Assembly (NCBI RefSeq): GCF_013386115.1
Contig: NZ_JACAOR010000014.1
Location: forward strand, 457,621 to 521,620
Reading direction: 5' to 3'
DNA from: Pseudomonas gingeri
GTDB lineage: Bacteria; Pseudomonadota; Gammaproteobacteria; Pseudomonadales; Pseudomonadaceae
Length of the DNA: 64,000 nt
Positions 26,380 through 34,220 of this stretch are shown here, in pieces. Within the stretch, counting starts at the first letter, position 1. Each line of letters starts with the position of its first letter. The notes below the pieces were generated by a model. The model was not told the DNA's origin, did no database searches, and saw nothing but the letters and a program-made list of their open reading frames with translations. A program made the translations under genes and the position numbers.

Positions 26380-28011
26380 ATGAGTTCCCAATCGACCCTG
26401 CAGGCTTCTTCCACCACGCTCACCGGCGGCCAGGCCCTGGTGCGCCTGCTGGCCCATTACGGTGTCGACACGGTGTTCGGTATTCCCGGCGTGCACACCC
26501 TGGAGCTGTATCGCGGCCTGCCCGGCAGCGGCATCCGCCATGTGCTGGCCCGCCATGAGCAGGGTGCCGGTTTCATGGCCGACGGTTATGCCCGGGTCAG
26601 CGGCAAGCCCGGTGTCTGTTTCATCATCACCGGCCCCGGCGTGACCAACGCCGCCACCGCCATCGGCCAGGCCTACGCCGATTCGATTCCGCTGCTGGTG
26701 ATTTCCAGCGTCAACCACACCGCCAGCCTGGGCAAGGGCTGGGGGTGCCTGCACGAGACCCAGGACCAGCGGGCGATCACCGCGCCGATCACCGCGTTTT
26801 CCGCGGTGGCCCTGAGCACCGACGACCTGCCGGAACTGGTCGCCCGCGCCTTTGCCGTGTTCGACAGCGAGCGGCCACGGCCGGTGCATATCTCGGTGCC
26901 GCTGGATGTGCTGGCCGGTGCCGTCAGCCGGGACTGGAGCGCTGAAGTGGTACGTCGCCCGGGGCGCGGGCTGCCGGGTCGCGAGGTCCTGGAAGAGGCC
27001 GCGTGGCGACTGCAACAGGCCCGGCGGCCGATGATCATTGCCGGCGGCGGTGCGCTGGCCGCCGCAGACGAGCTGCAGGCCTTGAGCGAACGCCTGGGCG
27101 CGCCCGTGTTCACCAGCGTCGCCGGTAAAGGCCTGCTGGCCCCGGACGCGCCGTTGAACGCCGGTTCCAGCCTGTGCGTCGAGCCCGGCTGGGAACTGAT
27201 CGCCCAGGCCGATGTGGTCTTCGCGGTCGGCACCGAAATGGCCGATACCGATTATTGGCGGGAACGCCTGCCGCTGACCGGCGAGGTGATCCGGGTCGAT
27301 ATCGACTCACGCAAGTTCAACGACTTCTATCCCTGTGCCGTGGCCTTGCACGGCGATGCCCGGCAGACGCTGGCGGCCTTGTTGACGCAATTGCCGGCCC
27401 AGGTTCGCGATGCCCGGGAAGCGGTTCAGGCGGTGGCGAAGCTGAGGACGGCTGTACGCGCCGGCCATGGGACGTTGCAGGCGATCCACCAGCAGATCCT
27501 CGACCGCATCGCGGCGGCGATGCCGGCCGACACGTTTATCAGCAGCGACATGACCCAGCTGGCCTACACCGGCAACTACGCCTTTGCCAGCCGGGCACCG
27601 CGCAGCTGGCTGCATCCCACCGGCTACGGCACCCTCGGCTACGGCTTGCCGGCGGGGATCGGCGCCAAGTTCGGCGCGCCCCGGCGGCCAGGCCTGGTGC
27701 TGGTGGGCGATGGCGGTTTTCTCTACACGGTGCAGGAGCTGGCCACCGCCGTCGAAGAGCTGGACAGCCCGCTGGTGGTGCTGCTGTGGAACAACGATGC
27801 CCTCGGCCAGATCCGCGACGACATGCTCAGCCTGGATATCGAACCGTTGGGCGTGTTGCCGCGCAATCCGGATTTCGCCCTGCTGGCCCGGGCGTTCGGT
27901 TGCAGTGTCTGCGAGCCGCAGAGCCTGGACGAACTGGAGCGCGATCTGCGCACGGGCTTCGCCCATGCCGGCGTCACCCTGATCGAACTCAAGCATGCCT
28001 GTGCCCGCTGA
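26380..28011 (+). CDS. aruI: 2-ketoarginine decarboxylase AruI (ThDP enzyme)
   Basis: 543 aa ThDP-dependent decarboxylase of the acetolactate-synthase fold. The PYR domain begins GGQALVRLLAHYGVDTVFGI and carries the catalytic Glu in ARHEQGAGFMADGYARV (about 67). The PP domain carries the ThDP/Mg motif GDGGFLYTVQELATA. The sequence matches P. aeruginosa AruI over its whole length as I recall it, including the distinctive GWGCLHETQDQR and GNYAFASRAPRSWLHPTGYG. AruI converts 5-guanidino-2-oxopentanoate to 4-guanidinobutyraldehyde. ATG 26380 follows AAGACGAGGGC. The next gene is the dehydrogenase expected to oxidise the product. Confidence 0.9.
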   Translation: MSSQSTLQASSTTLTGGQALVRLLAHYGVDTVFGIPGVHTLELYRGLPGSGIRHVLARHEQGAGFMADGYARVSGKPGVCFIITGPGVTNAATAIGQAYADSIPLLVISSVNHTASLGKGWGCLHETQDQRAITAPITAFSAVALSTDDLPELVARAFAVFDSERPRPVHISVPLDVLAGAVSRDWSAEVVRRPGRGLPGREVLEEAAWRLQQARRPMIIAGGGALAAADELQALSERLGAPVFTSVAGKGLLAPDAPLNAGSSLCVEPGWELIAQADVVFAVGTEMADTDYWRERLPLTGEVIRVDIDSRKFNDFYPCAVALHGDARQTLAALLTQLPAQVRDAREAVQAVAKLRTAVRAGHGTLQAIHQQILDRIAAAMPADTFISSDMTQLAYTGNYAFASRAPRSWLHPTGYGTLGYGLPAGIGAKFGAPRRPGLVLVGDGGFLYTVQELATAVEELDSPLVVLLWNNDALGQIRDDMLSLDIEPLGVLPRNPDFALLARAFGCSVCEPQSLDELERDLRTGFAHAGVTLIELKHACAR

Positions 28012-28020
28012 TGCCTTGAT

Positions 28021-28127
28021 GATCGTTCCCACGCTCCGCGTGGGAATGCCTCGCTGGACGCTCCGCGTTCGCTCTTGTGACGCAGAGCGTCACGGGTTGC
28101 CTGCCCACGCAGGGCGTGGGAACGATC
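28021..28127. repeat. 107-bp imperfect palindromic repeat
   Basis: Starts GATCGTTCCCACGCTCCGCG and ends with the inverse GCGTGGGAACGATC, with an inner pair CGTGACGC-type arms (GACGCAGAGCGTC). Same family as the units at 32553-32659 and 32680-32785, and a minimal form at 53904-53936. It separates aruI from the aldehyde dehydrogenase. Confidence 0.85.
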
Positions 28128-28157
28128 TGCGAATCCCGATGATGGAGAACAATAACA

Positions 28158-29576
28158 ATGAATACCTACACCCATCTTTATATCAACGGCGACTGGGTCG
28201 TGCCCCATGGCAGCGGCGCCGCCGAAGTGATCAACCCGGCCACCGAAGCCGTGACCGGGCAAGTCCCGCTGGGCGATGAGCGCGATGTCGAGCGTGCCGT
28301 CACCGCCGCGCGCCGCGCCTTTGCCAGTTGGTCGCGTACCCCGGCCAGTGTTCGCGCCGGCTATATCCTGGCACTCGGCAGGCAGCTCAAGTCCCGCGCC
28401 GGGGAAATGGCCGCGCTGATCACTGCCGAGCTGGGCATGCCGGTGCAGTGGTGCCAGGCGGTCCAGGTCGACGGCCCGCTGGAGGGCCTGCTCAGCTATG
28501 CGCAAATCGCCACGCTGATGGAAGAGCAGCGCGAAGTCGGCAACTCCCTGGTGATCCGCGAGGCCGTGGGTGTCTGTGCCTTTATCAATCCGTGGAACTA
28601 CCCGTTGCATCAACTGATCGGCAAGCTCGCGCCGGCCCTGGCGGCGGGTTGCACGGTGGTGGTCAAGCCCAGTCAGGAAACCCCGCTGCATGCCTTCCTG
28701 CTGGCCGAGATGATCGACGCCATCGGCTTGCCGCCCGGCGTCTTCAACCTGGTCAGCGGCCCCGGCGCCAAGGTCGGCGAAGCCCTGGCCCGGCATCCGG
28801 ACGTGGACATGGTGTCGTTCACCGGTTCCACCGCCGCCGGCGTGCGGGTGTCGATGGCCGCCGCGCCGACGGTCAAGCGGGTGTGCCTGGAACTGGGTGG
28901 CAAGTCACCGTTCCTGATCACCGCCGATGCCGATCTCGCTGCCGCCGTGCGCCATGGCGTGCAGGACGTGATGATCAACTCCGGGCAGACCTGCACCGCC
29001 TTGACCCGCATGCTGATTCCCCGCAGTCGCTACGCCGAGGCCCTGGAGCTGGCGCGGGCCGAGAGCGAAAGCCTCAAGGTCGGCGACCCGCTGGACCCGC
29101 AGAGCTTTCTCGGCCCGATGTGCTCGGCGTCCCAGCGCCGTACCGTGCTCGACTACATCCGCGTCGGCCAGCAGGAGGGTGCCCGTTTGCTGAGCGGCGG
29201 CGCCGAAGTGCCGAAGGGACTGGAACGCGGTTTCTACGTGCGGCCGACGCTGTTCGCCGAGGTCGACAACGCCATGCGCATCGCCCAGGAAGAAATCTTC
29301 GGCCCGGTGCTGTGCCTGTTGCCCTACGACGACGAGGAACAGGCCCTGCGCCTGGCCAACGAGTCGCCCTTCGGCCTGTCCAGTGCGGTCTGGGCCGGCA
29401 CCCCGGCGCGGGCGCTGGAACTGGCGCGCGGACTGCGTGCCGGACAGTGCTTCGTCAACGGTGCGGCCTTCAACTACCGGGCGCCGTTCGGTGGCTACAA
29501 GCAGTCCGGCAACGGCCGTGAATGGGGCGAGGAAGGGCTGGCGGAGTTCGTCGAAACCAAGGCGATCCAGTGCTGA
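28158..29576 (+). CDS. Aldehyde dehydrogenase, probable 4-guanidinobutyraldehyde dehydrogenase
   Basis: 472 aa NAD(P)-dependent aldehyde dehydrogenase. Cofactor-binding FINPWNYPLHQLIGKLAPAL and VVVKPSQETP, catalytic Glu in LELGGKSPF (about 253) and catalytic Cys in NSGQTCTALTRM (about 287). C-terminal EEIFGPVLCLLPYDDEEQAL is typical. GGAG lies 10 nt before the ATG. The position right after aruI, with only a repeat in between, supports oxidation of 4-guanidinobutyraldehyde to 4-guanidinobutyrate. That substrate is inferred from context; sequence alone only gives the superfamily. Confidence 0.85.
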   Translation: MNTYTHLYINGDWVVPHGSGAAEVINPATEAVTGQVPLGDERDVERAVTAARRAFASWSRTPASVRAGYILALGRQLKSRAGEMAALITAELGMPVQWCQAVQVDGPLEGLLSYAQIATLMEEQREVGNSLVIREAVGVCAFINPWNYPLHQLIGKLAPALAAGCTVVVKPSQETPLHAFLLAEMIDAIGLPPGVFNLVSGPGAKVGEALARHPDVDMVSFTGSTAAGVRVSMAAAPTVKRVCLELGGKSPFLITADADLAAAVRHGVQDVMINSGQTCTALTRMLIPRSRYAEALELARAESESLKVGDPLDPQSFLGPMCSASQRRTVLDYIRVGQQEGARLLSGGAEVPKGLERGFYVRPTLFAEVDNAMRIAQEEIFGPVLCLLPYDDEEQALRLANESPFGLSSAVWAGTPARALELARGLRAGQCFVNGAAFNYRAPFGGYKQSGNGREWGEEGLAEFVETKAIQC

Positions 29577-29642
29577 AAACCGGCACGACTGTCGTGAAAA
29601 CGACCTGTTTGCGCTGAACGCGAAGCTGGCGGATTTTTCCTG

Positions 29643-29658
29643 TTGAACGAGTGTTCAG
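29643..29658. promoter_or_regulatory. Putative TetR operator of aruH-ABC operon
   Basis: TTGAACGAGTGTTCAG. Its first six bases also serve as a -35 (TTGAAC, 29643-29648) with a 17-bp spacer to TATGTT (29666-29671). Binding would cover the -35. It lies 75 bp before the aruH ATG. Confidence 0.68.
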
Positions 29659-29733
29659 CTTCGTCTATGTTGGCTCCACCACCCCCGGCTGGTTGCGGGC
29701 TTGCGTTTCTTCAAATTCGAACGAGGCACTGGC

Positions 29734-31737
29734 ATGCGGTTTTCACCTTTTGTTGAGCGGATCTCTGGTGACGGTGTGGCCGCCTGGGACATTCATCACG
29801 CGGCGTTCGAAGCCCAGCGCCGCGGCGAGGATGTGATCATCCTCAGCGTCGGCGACCCGGATTTCCCCACCCCCGATTTCATTACCGAAGCGGCCATCGA
29901 GGCCCTGCGCGAAGGCGACACCCACTACACCGAGATCGCCGGGCGCCTGGCCTTGCGCGAAGCCATCGCCGCACGCTACAGCCCGTTGTTCGACCGTCAG
30001 TTGCAGGCGGCGAATGTCATCACCGTGGCCGGGGCGCAGAACGCGTTGTTCATCACCTCCCTGTGCCTGCTCAACGCCGGTGACGAAGTGATTGCCCTGG
30101 ACCCTATGTACGTGACCTATGAGGCCACCCTCAAGGCCTCCGGCGCGACCCTGGTACGGGTGCCCTGCGCGGCGGACTCGGGATTCCGCCTCGATGCCGC
30201 CTTGCTGGCCAGGGCCATCACCCCGCGCACCCGGGCGATCTTCTTCTCCAACCCGAACAACCCCACCGGTGTCGTGCTCAGTCGTGAAGAACTGCAAGCC
30301 ATCGCCGACCTGGCGATTGCCCACGATCTGTGGGTGGTGGTCGATGAGGTCTATGAAAGCCTGGCGTTCGAGCGTGAGCATGTCAGCCTGGCGGCGTTGC
30401 CGGGCATGGCCGAGCGCTGCGTGACCATCGGCAGCCTGTCGAAATCCCACGCCATGACCGGTTGGCGCATTGGCTGGATCGTGGCCAATGAAACCCTGGT
30501 GGCTCATGCCGAGACCCTGGTACTGAGCATGCTCTATGGCTTGCCCGGCTTTGTCATGGAGGCCGCGCTCAAGGCGGTCCAGGCCCATGACGAAGTGACC
30601 CGGGGCATGAGCGAGATCTATCGCCGGCGCCGCGACCTGGTGGTGCAGGGCCTGTCCGATTGTCCGGGCATCGCGGTGCTCAAGCCCGACGCCGGCATGT
30701 TCGTGCTGGTGGATGTACGCGAGACTGGCCTCACCTCCCTGGAGTTCGCCTGGCGGCTGTTCCGCGAGGCCGGCGTCTCGGTGCTCGATGCAGCGGCGTT
30801 CGGCGAGCCGGCGCAAGGTTTTGTGCGACTGTCCTTCACTCTTGGCGAGGAACGCCTGGAGCAGGCCTGCCAGCGGATCCGCGGGTTTGTCGGGGTCCTC
30901 AACGGCGAGCCGCCACGGCCGCTGATCAGTCGTGTGACGCCCCCTGGCGCGGCCGAACCTGCCGCTACCCGGACCATGATCGAGGTCGAGCGCCTGCACA
31001 AGCGCTTCGGCAATATCGAGGTGCTCAAGGGCGTGTCGCTGACCGCCCGCGAGGGCGAGGTGATCTCGCTGATCGGCGCCAGCGGTTCGGGCAAGAGCAC
31101 CTTGCTGCGCTGCATCAACATGCTCGAAGTGCCGGACCAGGGCCGCATCCTGGTGGACGGCGAAAGCATTCACCTGAACTACGACCGCCCCGGCGCACCG
31201 TTGGTGGCCGATGCCAGGCAGTTGGTACGGATCCGTTCCAGCCTGGGCATGGTGTTCCAGAACTTCAATCTCTGGCCCCATCGCACGGTGCTGGAAAACC
31301 TGATCGAAGCGCCGACCCAGGTCCTGCGCGAGAGTCGTGCCGAAGCCATCGAACGGGCCGAAGCACTGCTTGAACGCGTGGGCCTCGCGGCCAAGCGCAA
31401 CGAGTACCCGGCGTTTCTCTCCGGGGGACAGCAACAACGGGTAGCCATTGCCCGGGCCCTGGCCATGCGGCCCAAGGTCATGCTGTTCGATGAACCCACC
31501 TCGGCACTCGACCCGGAACTGGTCGGGGAAGTGCTGCGGGTGATCCGCTCCCTCGCCGAAGAAGGCCGGACCATGATCCTGGTGACCCACGAGATGGCCT
31601 TCGCACGCGATGTCTCTTCCAAGGTGGCCTTTCTGCATCAAGGGCTGATCGAGGAAACCGGTTCGCCGGATGAAGTGTTCGTACACCCACGCAGCGAACG
31701 TTGCCGACAATTCGTCAACGCTCATCAGACTCGCTAA
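29734..31737 (+). CDS. aruH: Fusion protein: arginine:pyruvate transaminase AruH plus amino-acid ABC transporter ATPase
   Basis: 667 aa in one uninterrupted frame. Residues 1-393 are a fold-type I aminotransferase with NPNNPTG (173-179), PLP Lys237 (GSLSKSHAMTGWRIGW) and the C-terminal Arg (GFVRLSFTLGEERL); this part has the length and features of P. aeruginosa AruH, which moves the amino group of arginine to pyruvate. Residues 394-414 are a Pro/Ala-rich linker. Residues 415-667 are a complete ATPase of the HisP/ArtP type: Walker A GASGSGKST (448-456), VFQNFNLWPHRTVLENL, LSGGQQQRVAIARALAM, Walker B VMLFDEPTSALDPE, and the H-loop VTHEM. No stop or good ribosome site precedes Met415. The transporter subunits lacking an ATPase follow directly, so this half should energise them. 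Confidence 0.88.
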   Translation: MRFSPFVERISGDGVAAWDIHHAAFEAQRRGEDVIILSVGDPDFPTPDFITEAAIEALREGDTHYTEIAGRLALREAIAARYSPLFDRQLQAANVITVAGAQNALFITSLCLLNAGDEVIALDPMYVTYEATLKASGATLVRVPCAADSGFRLDAALLARAITPRTRAIFFSNPNNPTGVVLSREELQAIADLAIAHDLWVVVDEVYESLAFEREHVSLAALPGMAERCVTIGSLSKSHAMTGWRIGWIVANETLVAHAETLVLSMLYGLPGFVMEAALKAVQAHDEVTRGMSEIYRRRRDLVVQGLSDCPGIAVLKPDAGMFVLVDVRETGLTSLEFAWRLFREAGVSVLDAAAFGEPAQGFVRLSFTLGEERLEQACQRIRGFVGVLNGEPPRPLISRVTPPGAAEPAATRTMIEVERLHKRFGNIEVLKGVSLTAREGEVISLIGASGSGKSTLLRCINMLEVPDQGRILVDGESIHLNYDRPGAPLVADARQLVRIRSSLGMVFQNFNLWPHRTVLENLIEAPTQVLRESRAEAIERAEALLERVGLAAKRNEYPAFLSGGQQQRVAIARALAMRPKVMLFDEPTSALDPELVGEVLRVIRSLAEEGRTMILVTHEMAFARDVSSKVAFLHQGLIEETGSPDEVFVHPRSERCRQFVNAHQTR

Positions 31738-31764
31738 CGCATCATAAAAAGACGGGGCAACATC

Positions 31765-32547
31765 ATGGGAAATCGACGTTTGGCAAACTGGTTGACGGGC
31801 GTGGCCTGTGTCCTGCTGGCCGGCATGGGCGCGGCACAGGCCGCACCCATCCGCTTCGCGGTCGCGGCCGAACCCTATCCGCCGTACACCGAGAAGCAGG
31901 CCAATGGTGAATGGAAGGGTTTCGAGGTCGACCTGATCCACAAGCTGTGCAGTGAAATGAAAGCCGAATGCGAGATCAAGGAAGTGGCCTGGGACGGAAT
32001 CATCCCGTCGCTGCTGGCGAAGAAGATCGACGTGATCTTCTCCTCCATGTCGGTGACCGAGGAACGTGAGAAACAGATCGCTTTCAGCAAGGCCTATTAC
32101 GATTCGGTGATCGCCATTGTCGGGCCCAAGGGCACCACGGTGAAGAAATACCCGGATGACCTCAAGGGCAAGATCATCGGCGTGCAGAACTCCACCGTGA
32201 GCGCCAGCTACCTGAAGGCCTATTACGAGAAGATCGCCGATGTGAAGTACTACGACACCCAGGACTCGGCCAACGCCGACCTGATTGCCGGGCGCATCGA
32301 CCTGATGATGGCGGACGGCACGGCCATGACCGCGTTCGTCAAGACTCCGGATGCCAAGGACCTGGCCTATCTCGGCGCGGTGCCCTATGACCCGATCTTC
32401 GGTAAGGGCGTGGGTGCCGGCCTGCGCAAGGACGACACCGAGCTCAAGGCCCGCCTCGACAAGGCGATCCAGACCCTGCTGGCGAGCAAGGACTACGATG
32501 ATCTCTCCCAGAGCTATTTCGGCACCAGTGTGAAACCGGCGTTCTAG
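31765..32547 (+). CDS. Periplasmic amino-acid-binding protein (family 3)
   Basis: 260 aa. A signal peptide ends about residue 26 (AAQA/API). Mature protein is a family 3 solute-binding protein: AAEPYPPYTEKQANGEWKGF, FEVDLIHKLC, the EVAWDGIIPSLLAKKIDVIFSSM block and the ITEER-like VTEEREKQIAFSKAYYDS. This is the group that includes arginine, ornithine, lysine and histidine binding proteins. Gap of 27 bp after aruH. It supplies ligand to the permeases at 32811 and 33521. Its last five codons (KPAF stop) are repeated downstream within the 127-bp tandem duplication. Confidence 0.9.
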   Translation: MGNRRLANWLTGVACVLLAGMGAAQAAPIRFAVAAEPYPPYTEKQANGEWKGFEVDLIHKLCSEMKAECEIKEVAWDGIIPSLLAKKIDVIFSSMSVTEEREKQIAFSKAYYDSVIAIVGPKGTTVKKYPDDLKGKIIGVQNSTVSASYLKAYYEKIADVKYYDTQDSANADLIAGRIDLMMADGTAMTAFVKTPDAKDLAYLGAVPYDPIFGKGVGAGLRKDDTELKARLDKAIQTLLASKDYDDLSQSYFGTSVKPAF

Positions 32548-32786
32548 CGTCCGATCGTTCCCACGTTCCAGCGTGGGAATGCCTCACAGGGCGCTCCGCG
32601 TCAGCTGTGTGACGCAGAGCGTCACGGGCTGCATGCCCACGCTGAGCGTGGGAACGATCAAACCGGCGTTCTAGCGTCCGATCGTTCCAACGCTCCAGCG
32701 TGGGAATGCCTCACAGGACGCTCCGCGTCCGCTGTGTGGCGCAGAGCATCACGGCTGCATGCCCACGCCGAGCGTGGGAACGATCA
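32533..32786. repeat. Two tandem 127-bp units carrying the palindromic repeat and the end of the binding-protein gene
   Basis: Unit 1 (32533-32659) starts AAACCGGCGTTCTAGCGTCC, the last codons and stop of the upstream gene; unit 2 (32660-32786) starts with the same 20 bases. Each unit also holds one copy of the repeat family seen at 28021-28127. The copies differ at roughly a dozen positions, e.g. CCCACGTTCC versus CCAACGCTCC. The permease start follows 24 bp later. Confidence 0.88.
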
Positions 32787-32810
32787 ACCTGTAGGAGCTG
32801 GGAGCCAGCA

Positions 32811-33515
32811 ATGTTCGAATTGATCAATTTCAGCGAACAGGGATGGGGCAGTGCGCTGTTGAAAGGGCTCTGGATGACCCTGCAGATTTCCGCCGGGGCC
32901 TTTGTGGTCGGGCTGTTCATCGGGCTGGTGGTGGCGTGCCTGAAGCTCGGCGCGCCCAAGCCGGTCGCGGCGCTGATGCGCGGCTACACCACGTTGTTCC
33001 GGGCGGTTCCGGAGTTGTTGCTGATCCTCCTGCTGTACTACGTCGGTTCCATGCTGCTCAACTCGCTGATGGCGCAGTTCGGCCAGGAGGCGGTGAATGT
33101 CAGCGGCCCGCTGGCGGCGATCCTGGTGCTGGGGCTGGTCCAGGGCGCCTATGCCTCGGAGATCTTCCGGGCAGCGATCCAGGCGATCCCCTACGGCCAG
33201 ATCGAGGCGGCACGGGCATTCGGCCTGAGCGGTTTCGGCCTGTTCCGTCGGGTCACGCTGCCGATCATGGCGCCCTATGCCATGGCCGGGATGGCCAACC
33301 TGTGGATCAACCTGATCAAGGACAGTGCCCTGATCAGCGTGGTCGGGACCAACGAGTTGCTGTACACCGCCAAGCAGGGCGCGGGTTCGACGCGCCACTA
33401 CCTGTTGTTCTACCTCACGGCTGCCGCGCTGTATTACGCGGTGACGCTGGTGTCCAACTACCTGTCGGGACGGCTTGAGCGACGCATCCGTCGCTGGATG
33501 CCTTTGGCTGAGTGA
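32811..33515 (+). CDS. Amino-acid ABC transporter permease, HisQ type
   Basis: 234 aa, inner membrane, about five helices. N-terminal LLKGLWMTLQISAGAFVVGL and YTTLFRAVPELLLILLLYY are typical of the His/Glu/Gln/Arg/opine permease family; the EAA loop is EAARAFGLSGFGLFRRVTLP near residue 133. ATG 32811 is preceded by GGGAG inside TGTAGGAGCTGGGAGCCAGC, a sequence that looks like half a REP unit. Longer in-frame starts would lie in the tandem repeat. Stop is 5 bp before the next permease. Confidence 0.92.
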   Translation: MFELINFSEQGWGSALLKGLWMTLQISAGAFVVGLFIGLVVACLKLGAPKPVAALMRGYTTLFRAVPELLLILLLYYVGSMLLNSLMAQFGQEAVNVSGPLAAILVLGLVQGAYASEIFRAAIQAIPYGQIEAARAFGLSGFGLFRRVTLPIMAPYAMAGMANLWINLIKDSALISVVGTNELLYTAKQGAGSTRHYLLFYLTAAALYYAVTLVSNYLSGRLERRIRRWMPLAE

Positions 33516-33520
33516 ATGAA

Positions 33521-34219
33521 ATGATTCCAGCGTGGATACTCGAATACGCGGCGTTGTTGGGCCGCGGATTGCAAACGACCATCAGCCTCCTGCTGATCTC
33601 CAGCGTGCTGGGGTTCGGGCTGGCGGTGCTGGTGGCCCTGGCCAGGTTGTCGAAAAACCGCCTGGTCGCCAAGGCCAGCCTGTTCTACACCAGCGTGCTG
33701 CGCGGGACGCCGCTGCTGATCCAGATCTACATCTTCTACTACGGGCTGGGCAGCCTGTTCGCCCAGTTCCCGTTGATTCGCGGCAGTTTCCTCTGGCCCT
33801 ACCTGCGTGACGGCTACTGGTACATCGTCTTCGCCCTGGTGTTGTCGGTGGGCGCCTATGTCGGCGAGGTGATCCGCGGTGGCCTGCTGGCGGTGCCCAA
33901 GGGCGAGATGGAAGCGGCCTCGGCCTTCGGCATGACCCCGCGCCAGTCGCTGTTGCGGGTGCGCCTGCCACGGGCCATGCGCCTGCTCTTGCCAACCCTG
34001 GCCGGGGAGACGGTGATGCTGCTCAAGTCCACGGCGCTGGCCTCGACCATTGCCGTGATCGACCTGCTGGGCGCGGCCAACGTGGTGCGGGCGCAGACCC
34101 TGCAGGTGTACCAGCCGCTGCTGCTGGTGGCCGGGGTCTATGTCTGCCTGACTTTCCTGATCGAGGCACTGTTTGCCTTCGCCGAACGGCGCGGAACGCC
34201 GATGCGCAGGTCGGTGTGA
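33521..34219 (+). CDS. Amino-acid ABC transporter permease, HisM type
   Basis: 232 aa. Partner of the preceding permease: TTISLLLISSVLGFGLAVLV, RGTPLLIQIYIFYYGLGSLF and the EAA loop EAASAFGMTPRQSLLRVRLP near residue 133. ATG 33521 is the first good start after the preceding stop (33513-33515). With the binding protein and the AruH-fused ATPase it completes a polar amino-acid importer. Confidence 0.92.
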   Translation: MIPAWILEYAALLGRGLQTTISLLLISSVLGFGLAVLVALARLSKNRLVAKASLFYTSVLRGTPLLIQIYIFYYGLGSLFAQFPLIRGSFLWPYLRDGYWYIVFALVLSVGAYVGEVIRGGLLAVPKGEMEAASAFGMTPRQSLLRVRLPRAMRLLLPTLAGETVMLLKSTALASTIAVIDLLGAANVVRAQTLQVYQPLLLVAGVYVCLTFLIEALFAFAERRGTPMRRSV

Positions 34220-34220
34220 G

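Noticed and set aside
30976..31737. The ABC ATPase as a separate gene starting at Met415 of the AruH fusion
   Set aside because: No Shine-Dalgarno sequence precedes the ATG at 30976, and the upstream frame is open without a stop through the aminotransferase, so one fused product is the simpler reading.
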